Assembly (NCBI GenBank): GCA_017464225.1
Contig: JAFUDW010000067.1
Location: 1-51,088, forward strand
Direction: 5' to 3'
DNA from: Clostridia bacterium
GTDB lineage: Bacteria > Bacillota_A > Clostridia > Christensenellales > Aristaeellaceae
DNA length: 51,088 bases
Shown: positions 35,106 to 41,493 of the stretch, one piece after another
Position numbering within the stretch: position 1 is the first letter of the stretch
How the letters are laid out: every line of letters begins with the position of its first letter
Program-made: the position numbers and the translations under genes
Notes under the pieces: model-generated
Databases searched by the model: none
Told to the model about the DNA's origin: nothing
What the model saw: the letters and a program-made list of their open reading frames with translations, nothing else

Positions 35106-35603
35106 TCAGCCCAGGATGCCCTTTGGCAGGGGCATGCTGAAGGCCTTGGTAAACAGGAAGAAGATGGCCAGCGCGGCGATCAGGGCGATCATCGCCCACA
35201 GCGCCAACCGCTTGGCGTCGGGCTTCTTGACGGGGCTCATGATGAGCATCTGGGCCATCAGATAAATGAAGGTGCTGATCAGGAAGCCCACGGGTTTGAA
35301 GATGAGCACATAGACGATCAGATTGACAAAGCTGAGCAGCGTGGGCAGCCATTCCGCGTTTCCAGCCTTCTTTTCCGCCGCTTCTGCGGATGCGGGCTGC
35401 CTGCGCATTTTGATCAGCGTACTGATCAGCAGCAGCACGCCCAGCCCGATCATGATGCCTGCCACCAGCCGGGGCAGGAAGGCCGAGCCAATATCGCCGC
35501 CCTTGCGCTTGATCACAATACTGCCGCTCATGGCGTAAACGAATACTCCGAAGAGGATCGCGACGGCAGAGGATATGATATCCGTTCTCGCCTGCTTTTT
35601 CAT
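35106..35603 (-). CDS. tctB: Tripartite tricarboxylate transporter, small permease TctB
   Basis: A 165-residue protein with four predicted spans. The spans run IISSAVAILFGVFVYAM, AFLPRLVAGIMIGLGVLLLI, LSFVNLIVYVLIFKPVGFL and LALWAMIALIAALAIFFLF. This is the normal TctB layout. ATG at 35603 has AAGGAG eight bases upstream, so it is preferred to an ATG seven codons earlier. It follows the tctC hairpin. Confidence 0.88.
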   Translation of the reverse strand: MKKQARTDIISSAVAILFGVFVYAMSGSIVIKRKGGDIGSAFLPRLVAGIMIGLGVLLLISTLIKMRRQPASAEAAEKKAGNAEWLPTLLSFVNLIVYVLIFKPVGFLISTFIYLMAQMLIMSPVKKPDAKRLALWAMIALIAALAIFFLFTKAFSMPLPKGILG

Positions 35604-35630
35604 GGCACAGGCTCCTTTCTTCATAGAGAA

Positions 35631-35662
35631 GGCCGCGGGCGGATGCCGTTCCGTCCGCGGCC
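35631..35662 (-). terminator. Hairpin after tctC
   Basis: GGCCGCGGGCGGA (35631-35643) and TCCGTCCGCGGCC (35650-35662), 13 pairs with one G-U type mismatch. TTCTCTATG follows on the minus strand. Inside the operon, between tctC and tctB. Confidence 0.55.
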
Positions 35663-35675
35663 TTTGTGGGACAGA

Positions 35676-36611
35676 TTAGAAGTCCAGGCCCTCGCAGGCA
35701 GCCGCCACGTTGTCCAGCAGCTGATAGGCTTCCTCGCCGCGGGCGAAGAAGGGGATCTGGGAATAAGTGTTCAGCAGCAGATCCTGATATTCGTCGGACT
35801 CGTTGATCTGCTGGCAGGCGTCGGCAAAGGTTTCCACGATCTCATCGGGAGTGTCGCCGGGGAAGGCGAAGAAGTAATAAGTGGGCAGCGCCACGTCCAC
35901 GCCCTGCTCAATACAGGTGGGCACGTCGGGGAAGCAGCTGTTGCGCTCATACTCGGTCAGGCCCAGGGGGATGAAGTCGCCGCTTTCCACATAAGGCCAG
36001 GCGGTCAGGATCGGGATGACGGAGGCAGCGATATCGCCGCTCAGCACGCCGGCTACCTTGTTGGTAGCGCTGCCGTAGTCCACCACGTTCAGGTTAGCGC
36101 CCTGCTGGTTCAGCATTTCGCCGATGGCGGAGCCGGAAGCGCCGGTGGAGCCGCCGAAGGTGAGCAGCTTTTCATTGGAAACCTTGATCAGATCCTCCAG
36201 GGTCTTGATGCCGGAATCCTTCTCGCTGATGATCAGCCAGCCGCTGCTTCCGCCGGCAACGCAGGCCAGCTTGAAGGCCTCAATGCCGTAATCGGTCATG
36301 CCGGAAACGCCGTTGAGCACAAAAGAGGTCTGGGTGAACAGCACGGTGTAGCCGTCGGCTTTGGCGTTCTTGACTTCCTCGGAAGCGATGGCGCCGTTGC
36401 TGCCAGTGACGTTGTTGACAATGACGGGCACGCCCAGGATGGCGCTCAGGCGGTCGGCATAGGCGCGGGCGTTGTAATCGGTATCTCCGCCGGCGGCGAA
36501 GGCCACGTCGATGACGATGGTTTCTTTGGGCTGCCAGGCAGCTTCCGCGGAAGCGCCGACGCAGGCCAGCATCAGGCACAGGGCCAGCAGGATGCTCAGG
36601 GTCTTTTTCAT
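35676..36611 (-). CDS. tctC: Tripartite tricarboxylate transporter, binding protein TctC
   Basis: A 311-residue secreted binding protein. It has a signal peptide (MKKTLSILLALCLMLACVGA, then SA, with cleavage probably near residue 22). The mature part has the TctC pattern (IVIDVAFAAGGDTDYNARAY, VNNVTGSNGAIASEEV, DGYTVLFTQTS, LTFGGSTGASGSA). It binds a di- or tricarboxylate and passes it to TctAB. AAGGAGG precedes the ATG, and a small GCCGC/GCGGC hairpin (36637-36653) lies before that. Adjacent enzymes suggest a hydroxylated or unsaturated tricarboxylate as ligand. Confidence 0.9.
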   Translation of the reverse strand: MKKTLSILLALCLMLACVGASAEAAWQPKETIVIDVAFAAGGDTDYNARAYADRLSAILGVPVIVNNVTGSNGAIASEEVKNAKADGYTVLFTQTSFVLNGVSGMTDYGIEAFKLACVAGGSSGWLIISEKDSGIKTLEDLIKVSNEKLLTFGGSTGASGSAIGEMLNQQGANLNVVDYGSATNKVAGVLSGDIAASVIPILTAWPYVESGDFIPLGLTEYERNSCFPDVPTCIEQGVDVALPTYYFFAFPGDTPDEIVETFADACQQINESDEYQDLLLNTYSQIPFFARGEEAYQLLDNVAAACEGLDF

Positions 36612-36659
36612 GGGGATTTCCTCCTTTTTATTTTCAGCCGCAAGTCCCGCGGCCCAGGA

Positions 36660-37388
36660 TCAATGGAATTCGGTGTCCACCACAGGGAAGAAGTTGGCAA
36701 AGCTCTCAGCGTACTGGATAGAAGCGTCGCCCGAGATACGGCGGGCATGGTTGCCGCGCAGGGCGGCGCGATCGGTATAATACTTGATCAGGTGTTTCTG
36801 CGCCTGGAAGCACTGCATGGCGGCCACCTTCTGCTCATACACGTCGCTGATGTCGATGAAGCTGCCCGGCACGAAGCCGCTCAGTTCGGTTTGATGGGGT
36901 TCAAAGCCATAGAGCCGCATCTGTTTGGTGGCCTTGAAACCCTCGGTCTCCACGCCGCTGGAATTGCTCATGATCGCGACCTGCCAGACAAATTCATGCA
37001 CATGGTTATGGTCGGGATTCAACACGTCAAACTTATCGTGGGTCAGAATGATATCGGGACGGAAAGAGCGGATAACGCCCAGCAGCCGTTCCTGCTCCGG
37101 CACCCCAAGGTTCATGGGATAATCCTGCAAGCCCCAGTACTCGATATCCTGAACGCCCAGCAGCGCCGCCGCCCTTTTGCTTTCGCCGGTGCGGATCTCC
37201 GCCACCTTTTCGGCGGTCTGACCGGGCTGCTTCCACAGATCGTTGCTTTCGCCCCGCACGCCCACGCTGAGGCAGATCACCTTGACCTGCGCGCCATGCT
37301 TGAGATAGTGGGCGATGGTGCCGCCGCTGCGCCAAACATAATCCGCTGCATGGGCGCTGACAACCAGAAGCTTTTTCCCTTCGATCAT
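36660..37388 (-). CDS. galB: GalB-like 4-oxalomesaconate hydratase (PIG-L fold)
   Basis: A 242-residue PIG-L-fold protein usually called a deacetylase. Its metal motif is SAHAADYVWRSGG (His13, Asp16) instead of the HPDDE of real deacetylases, the form seen in Pseudomonas GalB of gallate breakdown. It also shares GERGES-like VRGESNDLWK, GLQDYPMNL, NPDHNH (126-129) and YGFEPHQTEL with GalB. GalB hydrates 4-oxalomesaconate to CHA, the substrate of LigK-type aldolases; exactly such an aldolase closes this operon. The start at 37388 has AGGAGG. First gene after a consensus promoter. The precise substrate is an inference. Confidence 0.75.
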   Translation of the reverse strand: MIEGKKLLVVSAHAADYVWRSGGTIAHYLKHGAQVKVICLSVGVRGESNDLWKQPGQTAEKVAEIRTGESKRAAALLGVQDIEYWGLQDYPMNLGVPEQERLLGVIRSFRPDIILTHDKFDVLNPDHNHVHEFVWQVAIMSNSSGVETEGFKATKQMRLYGFEPHQTELSGFVPGSFIDISDVYEQKVAAMQCFQAQKHLIKYYTDRAALRGNHARRISGDASIQYAESFANFFPVVDTEFH

Positions 37389-37413
37389 CCGGTTTCCTCC
37401 TTTTTGTTGATCT

Positions 37414-37430
37414 AAATTGTTGAACAATTT
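37414..37430. promoter_or_regulatory. Operator palindrome 1 (GntR site)
   Basis: AAATTGTT-G-AACAATTT, a perfect 17-base palindrome, lying just downstream of the predicted transcription start of the galB operon. A bound repressor would block transcription. Core TTGTTGAACAA. Confidence 0.7.
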
Positions 37431-37444
37431 TGAATGACAATTGC

Positions 37445-37473
37445 ATTATAAGGGATAAATCATAATCTGTCAA
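37445..37473 (-). promoter_or_regulatory. Consensus promoter of the galB-tctCBA-aldolase operon
   Basis: TTGACA (37473-37468), 17 bases, TATAAT (37450-37445): perfect. The operator at 37414-37430 overlaps the first transcribed bases. Confidence 0.88.
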
Positions 37474-37511
37474 TAGGTAAAATGAAAAAAATGTACAAAA
37501 TGTGGACATTT

Positions 37512-37522
37512 TTGTCGAACAA
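37512..37522. promoter_or_regulatory. Operator 2 (GntR site)
   Basis: TTGTCGAACAA, one base different from the core of operator 1. It lies directly before the -35 of the regulator gene, as expected for autoregulation. Confidence 0.6.
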
Positions 37523-37527
37523 TCCAT

Positions 37528-37555
37528 TTGCATTCCGCCGGTTCTTTGTTATAAT
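37528..37555 (+). promoter_or_regulatory. Promoter of the GntR regulator gene
   Basis: TTGCAT (37528-37533), 16 bases, TATAAT (37550-37555), 32 bases before the start codon. Confidence 0.7.
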
Positions 37556-37587
37556 AAAGCAGACACAAGAAAAGGAGTATGACCAGC

Positions 37588-38235
37588 ATGCCGGAAGAAC
37601 GTCCCTTTGACCGGGTATATCACGCCCTGCGGGATAAGATCATAAACCAGCAGTTATCCCCCAATGAAAGCCTGGTGGAATACCAGCTGGCCAAGGAATA
37701 CAGCGTCAGCCGCGCCACAGCAAAAAAAGCCATCCTGATGCTGGAGCAGGACGGCCTGGTCACGGTGGAAACCAACAAAAGCGCCAAGGTGCGGTCTTTT
37801 TCAAAAAAGGAAGTGCATGATTTTCTTGAATTCCGGCAGGAATTGGAGGGTTATATCGCGCGCCTTGCCGCGCCCCTGTTTACCGCGCAGGATATAGAGG
37901 ATCTGGAATCCATCCTTGCCAGGATGAAAGAATACAAAGCCTCCGGACAATTGGTGGAATATTCCCGCAATAACCAGCTTTTTCACCAGAAAATCATGGA
38001 CGTATGCCCCAACCGCCTGGCTGTGGAGATCACCTCCAATTTAAAAGCGCAGATGCGCAAATACAACACCCGCACCATCCTGGTGCCCGGCCGGGCCGAT
38101 CATTCCTTTGCCGAGCACAGCGCCATCGTGGAAGCCATCCGCAGGCGTTCCCCCGAGGAAGCGGAGGCTGCCATGCGCTTTCATATCGCCAACGTGCAGA
38201 AGGAATTTGAAGAAAACTTTGAGCTGTTCATGTAA
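37588..38235 (+). CDS. GntR-family regulator, FadR (FCD) subgroup
   Basis: A 215-residue regulator. The N-terminal winged helix includes YHALRDKIINQQLSPNESL and SVSRATAKKAILMLEQDGLV. The C-terminal all-helical FCD ligand domain (about 85-215) has the metal/ligand residues in the FLEFRQELEGYIARLA and HQKIMDVCPN regions and HSAIVEAIRRR..EAEAAMRFHI. Divergent from the galB operon, with two copies of TTGTYGAACAA between. It most likely represses the operon until the carboxylate is present. I prefer ATG at 37588 because GGAG is 10 bases ahead; the ATG at 37579 is only one base from it. Confidence 0.88.
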   Translation: MPEERPFDRVYHALRDKIINQQLSPNESLVEYQLAKEYSVSRATAKKAILMLEQDGLVTVETNKSAKVRSFSKKEVHDFLEFRQELEGYIARLAAPLFTAQDIEDLESILARMKEYKASGQLVEYSRNNQLFHQKIMDVCPNRLAVEITSNLKAQMRKYNTRTILVPGRADHSFAEHSAIVEAIRRRSPEEAEAAMRFHIANVQKEFEENFELFM

Positions 38236-38247
38236 ATAAGAGGTTCC

Positions 38248-39120
38248 ATGCATTTTGTTGAGGCCAAGTCCATCCTGTCTCCCCAGAATGGGATGAACGT
38301 ATACCGGGGCTGCACCCATGGCTGCATTTACTGCGACAGCCGCAGCCGGGTATACGGCATGAAGCATGCCTTTGAGGATATCGAGGTCAAAAAGAACGCC
38401 CCGGAGCTGCTGGAAAAAGCGCTCCGGAGCAAACGAAATAAATGCATGATCGGCACAGGCGCCATGAGCGATCCCTATATGCCCTGCGAAAAGGAGCTGG
38501 AGCTCACCCGCAGGTGCCTGGAAATCATCCATCGCCATGGCTTCGGCGCGGCGGTGCAGACAAAATCCGATCTGATACTCCGGGACCTGGAACTGCTCAA
38601 AGCCATCAACGACAGCGCAAAAAGCGTGGCGCAGATCACGCTGACCACCGCCGACGACGGGCTTTGCAGCATCGTTGAGCCCGGCGTATGCCCCACCAGC
38701 CGCCGGGTCCAGGCGCTGCGCGCCTTCAGGGACAGCGGCATCCCCACAGTGGTATGGCTCAGCCCCTTTCTGCCCTTTATCAACGATACCGAAGAGAACC
38801 TGCGCGCGCTGCTTGATATCTGCGCCGAAGTGCAGGTCAAGGGGATCGTGTGCTTCGGCATCGGTCTGACCTTGCGGGAAGGCGACCGGGAATATTATTA
38901 TCAGGCGCTGGACAGGCATTTTCCCGGTCTCAAGCGGAAATACTGTGAAAAATACGGCAACGCATACGAGCTGCCCAGCGACAATAACGACCGGCTGATG
39001 GCCATCCTGACGGATTTCTGCCGAGAAAAAGGGATCCTGTACAGGATGGACGACGTATTTGCCTACCTGCATGAATTTCCCCAGCCGCGGGAATATGAGC
39101 AGCTGAGCATGTTTGATTAA
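38248..39120 (+). CDS. Radical SAM protein, SPL-like family
   Basis: A 290-residue radical SAM protein. The cluster motif is RGCTHGCIYCDSRS with Cys22, Cys26 and Cys29 (Cx3Cx2C). Other segments are IGTGAMSDPYMPCEKELELTR, typical of the group related to spore photoproduct lyase (SplB-like/Rv2578c), and VCFGIGLTLREGDREYYYQAL. The true substrate of this subgroup is not known; DNA repair is not proven. GAGGTT precedes the ATG, which is 12 bases after the GntR gene, so the two may be co-transcribed by read-through. Confidence 0.85.
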   Translation: MHFVEAKSILSPQNGMNVYRGCTHGCIYCDSRSRVYGMKHAFEDIEVKKNAPELLEKALRSKRNKCMIGTGAMSDPYMPCEKELELTRRCLEIIHRHGFGAAVQTKSDLILRDLELLKAINDSAKSVAQITLTTADDGLCSIVEPGVCPTSRRVQALRAFRDSGIPTVVWLSPFLPFINDTEENLRALLDICAEVQVKGIVCFGIGLTLREGDREYYYQALDRHFPGLKRKYCEKYGNAYELPSDNNDRLMAILTDFCREKGILYRMDDVFAYLHEFPQPREYEQLSMFD

Positions 39121-39127
39121 TGCCGCT

Positions 39128-39769
39128 TTATCCAGCTTCGTCCCGAATGGGGATCAGCAGCGCGCAGCGCGTACCGCCCTCCTCCAGCGCTTCATACCGC
39201 AGTTCAAAATCCTTTCCGTACCGCAGCTTCAAGCGGCTGACCACGTTATACAATCCAAAGCCGCCCTTGGGCGAATCAAACAGCGTTCGCATGTCCTGGA
39301 TCTCCATATCCTTCATCGCGTTCAGCTTTTCCGCGGCGTCCCCGCTGATGGGGGCGCCGTTGTTTTTGACCGTCAGAGCGATATGGCCGCCTTCCCGTTC
39401 CGCCCGGATATCGATCCGGCCGCCCGCAGCCATTCCGGAGAAGCCGTACTTGATGCAGTTTTTCACAATGGGCTGCAGGATCAGCTTTGTGATCAGGCAA
39501 TCCCCGGCGTCGTCGCCGCAGAAAACGGTATAATCAAACAGCGGACCGTACCGGATCTTTTGAATATCCAGATAGGCGCGGGCATGGGCCAGCTCCTGCC
39601 TGACGGTTACATACTCCGCGCCTTTGTTCAGGCTGATGCGCAGCATGGAGGAAAGCGCCTGGATGAGCTTACCCATGCGCTCGTCCCCATTGATGCGGGC
39701 AAGCATGAACATATTATCCAGTGTGTTGTACAGGAAATGCGGATTGATCTGATAGAGCATCCCGTCCAT
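39128..39769 (-). CDS. LytS/YesM-type histidine kinase core without sensor
   Basis: A 213-residue kinase that consists only of the His_kinase and HATPase parts. The phospho-acceptor is His11 in QINPHFLYNTLDNMF. The N box is LQPIVKNCIKYGFS (usual Glu replaced by Lys, Asn kept) and the G box KGGFGLYNVVSRL. Members of this family normally have membrane and HAMP parts ahead; here the start at 39769 is one base after the stop of a 28-codon gene, with its GGAG site inside that gene. No response regulator is nearby. It converges on the radical SAM gene with a seven-base gap. Confidence 0.75.
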   Translation of the reverse strand: MDGMLYQINPHFLYNTLDNMFMLARINGDERMGKLIQALSSMLRISLNKGAEYVTVRQELAHARAYLDIQKIRYGPLFDYTVFCGDDAGDCLITKLILQPIVKNCIKYGFSGMAAGGRIDIRAEREGGHIALTVKNNGAPISGDAAEKLNAMKDMEIQDMRTLFDSPKGGFGLYNVVSRLKLRYGKDFELRYEALEEGGTRCALLIPIRDEAG

Positions 39770-39770
39770 T

Positions 39771-39857
39771 TCAGCTCCGCTTTTCCTTTTTGATGAACAG
39801 GCGAACCACCTGTCTGATCCCACGCGGCAATTTGACGCAAATCACCCTGACCGACAT
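39771..39857 (-). CDS. spoVM: SpoVM-like 28-residue amphipathic peptide
   Basis: A very short gene with an excellent GGGAGG site nine bases before ATG. It starts MSVRVICVKLPRG (KLPR at 9-12) and continues with an amphipathic basic segment (IRQVVRLFIKK) to Ser28. Bacillus SpoVM (26 residues, KLPK near residues 7-10, then a basic amphipathic helix) has the same plan and proline position. SpoVM senses the curved forespore membrane and recruits the coat protein SpoIVA. The stop TGA is one base from the kinase start. The identity is inferred from the short pattern; a membrane tether for the kinase is the main alternative. Confidence 0.6.
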   Translation of the reverse strand: MSVRVICVKLPRGIRQVVRLFIKKEKRS

Positions 39858-39870
39858 AACGCACCTCCCG

Positions 39871-40065
39871 TCACTTTTGAAGCAGCAGCACGCCCAGGAA
39901 AATCAGCGCGGTGCCGATCAGCGCCATCCAGGCCCACATCGGCACGCACAGGACGATCAGCAGCACACCTGCCGCGATCAGCAGTATGCCCACCAACCGG
40001 GCGAGCACGCTCCCTTTCGTGGGGTACTTGGCTTTGTAGACACGGTTTTCCGGCTCGCAGCGCAT
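39871..40065 (-). CDS. Small membrane protein, 64 residues
   Basis: Not recognised. A basic N-terminus (MRCEPENRVYKAKYPTKGS) is followed by two predicted membrane spans, VLARLVGILLIAAGVLLIVL and WMALIGTALIFLGVLLL. It starts behind AAGGAGGGG, 46 bases after tatD, and ends 13 bases before the SpoVM-like gene, so it belongs to the same operon. Confidence 0.75.
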   Translation of the reverse strand: MRCEPENRVYKAKYPTKGSVLARLVGILLIAAGVLLIVLCVPMWAWMALIGTALIFLGVLLLQK

Positions 40066-40111
40066 CCGCGTCCCCTCCTTGCATGGATAGCTTATGCCTC
40101 ATCCTATGCGT

Positions 40112-40885
40112 TTAGACCGGGATGCGATACAGAGCGCAGGCGTTCCGGAAGGTGATATCCGCCAGCGTTTCGGCGTCAACATCATGGATTTCAGCCTGCT
40201 TTTCCAGCACATAGCGCACGTTGGCGGGCTCGTTGCGCCGTCCGCGCAGCGGCACAGGCGCAAGATACGGGCTGTCGGTCTCGATCAGCAGACGGTCCAG
40301 CGGCACAGCCTGGGACGCCGCTATGGGCGCGGCGGCGTTTTTAAAGGTAATAGGCCCGGCAAAGGAAATATAAAAGCCCATTTTCAGATATTCGCGCACC
40401 ATTTCAGCGCTGGCCGAGCAGCAGTGGATCACACCGGCGGGCAGGCGTCCGCCCCGGGCGCGCAGCAGATCAAACATATCGCCGTGAGCGTCACGGATAT
40501 GGAAAATCACCGGCATATCGGTTTCCAACGCCAGATCGATCTGCTCGTTCATGACGCGCTTCTGCACATCCCGGGGAGAAAGATCATAATAATAGTCCAG
40601 CCCGATCTCCCCCAGCGCCACCACCCGAGGATGCGCCAGCAGAATGCGGAGCTGCTCCAGATAATCAGGCGGCGCGTCCTTGGCCTCGTGGGGGTGGACG
40701 CCTGCGGCGGCATAGATAAAATCATGGCTTTCAGCCAGCGCCACGCAGCGCCTGGAGGAGGGCAGATCGCTGCCCACGCACACGCAGCGGCCCACGCCGC
40801 TCTCCCTTGTGCGGGCAATGGTTTCCGCCCGGTCGCCGTCAAACTTTTCATCATCCAAATGGCAGTGGGAATCAAACAAGATCAT
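40112..40885 (-). CDS. tatD: TatD-family metal-dependent nuclease
   Basis: A 257-residue TIM-barrel hydrolase. Metal ligands are in order: DSHCHLDD near 5-12, GEIGLDYYYD near 92-101, IFHIRDAH near 126, VIHCCSAS near 152 and ETDSPYLAP near 203. TatD proteins act as DNases (3'-5' exonuclease, DNA repair or turnover). A GGAAG site precedes the ATG. First gene of the operon tatD - small membrane protein - SpoVM-like - kinase. Confidence 0.92.
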   Translation of the reverse strand: MILFDSHCHLDDEKFDGDRAETIARTRESGVGRCVCVGSDLPSSRRCVALAESHDFIYAAAGVHPHEAKDAPPDYLEQLRILLAHPRVVALGEIGLDYYYDLSPRDVQKRVMNEQIDLALETDMPVIFHIRDAHGDMFDLLRARGGRLPAGVIHCCSASAEMVREYLKMGFYISFAGPITFKNAAAPIAASQAVPLDRLLIETDSPYLAPVPLRGRRNEPANVRYVLEKQAEIHDVDAETLADITFRNACALYRIPV

Positions 40886-41044
40886 GGTCTTCCTGCTCTC
40901 CGGCTCCGGACGATCGCACTCAGCGTTCGAGGAGCCTTTTTAAATTTTTTCAAATCAATGGGAAGAAAACCGATCCACGCTCCGTTTTATGCATGGAAGC
41001 GCGCAGTACCGCGCCGCTTATCCTGCACAAGCGAGGATACCGCC

Positions 41045-41218
41045 ATGAAAAGTGCTCTGGGCACGCTGATCAGCTTTCTGGTTTTGGTTTACTTTCTGAT
41101 GGCCAGCGCAGGCCGCGCCGAAACGGCGTCCGTCCGTCAGCCTTCGTTTACGGTTGAAAGCATTGCCACCGGCAGCGCGGTGCAGATCCCCAGCCTGATG
41201 AACACCGGATACAGGTAA
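41045..41218 (+). CDS. Possible small secreted protein, 57 residues
   Basis: It has a GAGGA site seven bases before ATG and a convincing signal peptide or membrane anchor (ALGTLISFLVLVYFLMASAG, likely cleavage near residue 25), then about 30 residues without known motif. Its last 82 bases overlap, tail to tail, the gene at 41137-41487. Such overlap lowers the chance that both are real. Confidence 0.35.
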   Translation: MKSALGTLISFLVLVYFLMASAGRAETASVRQPSFTVESIATGSAVQIPSLMNTGYR

Positions 41219-41487
41219 CTGGCCGCGCCTGGAACGCCCAGCCGCTTAGGCCCTTTCACGCAGCCTTCGGCAGCCTGCAGCGCCAGGGCGTTGCGGTATG
41301 CCGTCATCACAGTGGCCTTCGTAATGGATTTCTCCTTGGCGGATACAAACATCTCCCCGCCCCGGATGGCATAGGTAAAGGGAATGCCCGGTCGGGAGCC
41401 GCGTCCCGACGTGGTATACGCCTCGTTTTGATGGTCGATCAGCAGCTGCCAGAGCCCGCCATCGTCAATTTTACTGTAATTGCCCAT
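41137..41487 (-). CDS. Conserved hypothetical protein, 116 residues
   Basis: A small soluble protein. It begins LLIDHQNEAYTTSGRGS, with a middle GEMFVSAKEKSITKATVMTAY and end GPKRLGVPGAASYLYPVFIR. I recognise this pattern as a widespread short clostridial protein of unknown role. It has no ribosome site and starts six bases after the stop of the diguanylate cyclase gene, so translational coupling is likely and a link to c-di-GMP signalling is possible. Confidence 0.7.
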   Translation of the reverse strand: MGNYSKIDDGGLWQLLIDHQNEAYTTSGRGSRPGIPFTYAIRGGEMFVSAKEKSITKATVMTAYRNALALQAAEGCVKGPKRLGVPGAASYLYPVFIRLGICTALPVAMLSTVNEG

Positions 41488-41493
41488 ATCGAT

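Noticed and set aside
36660..37388. Annotation as an ordinary PIG-L N-acetylglucosaminyl deacetylase
   Set aside because: The HPDDE metal motif is replaced by HAADY and the rest matches the GalB hydratase pattern better; the operon also contains a matching aldolase.
34224..37415. A 1063-residue open frame on the plus strand opposite the tct operon
   Set aside because: It is antisense to tctA, tctB, tctC and galB, all clear families with ribosome sites. The frame is a by-product of GC-rich codon use and its translation (Gly/His/Gln-rich) resembles no protein.
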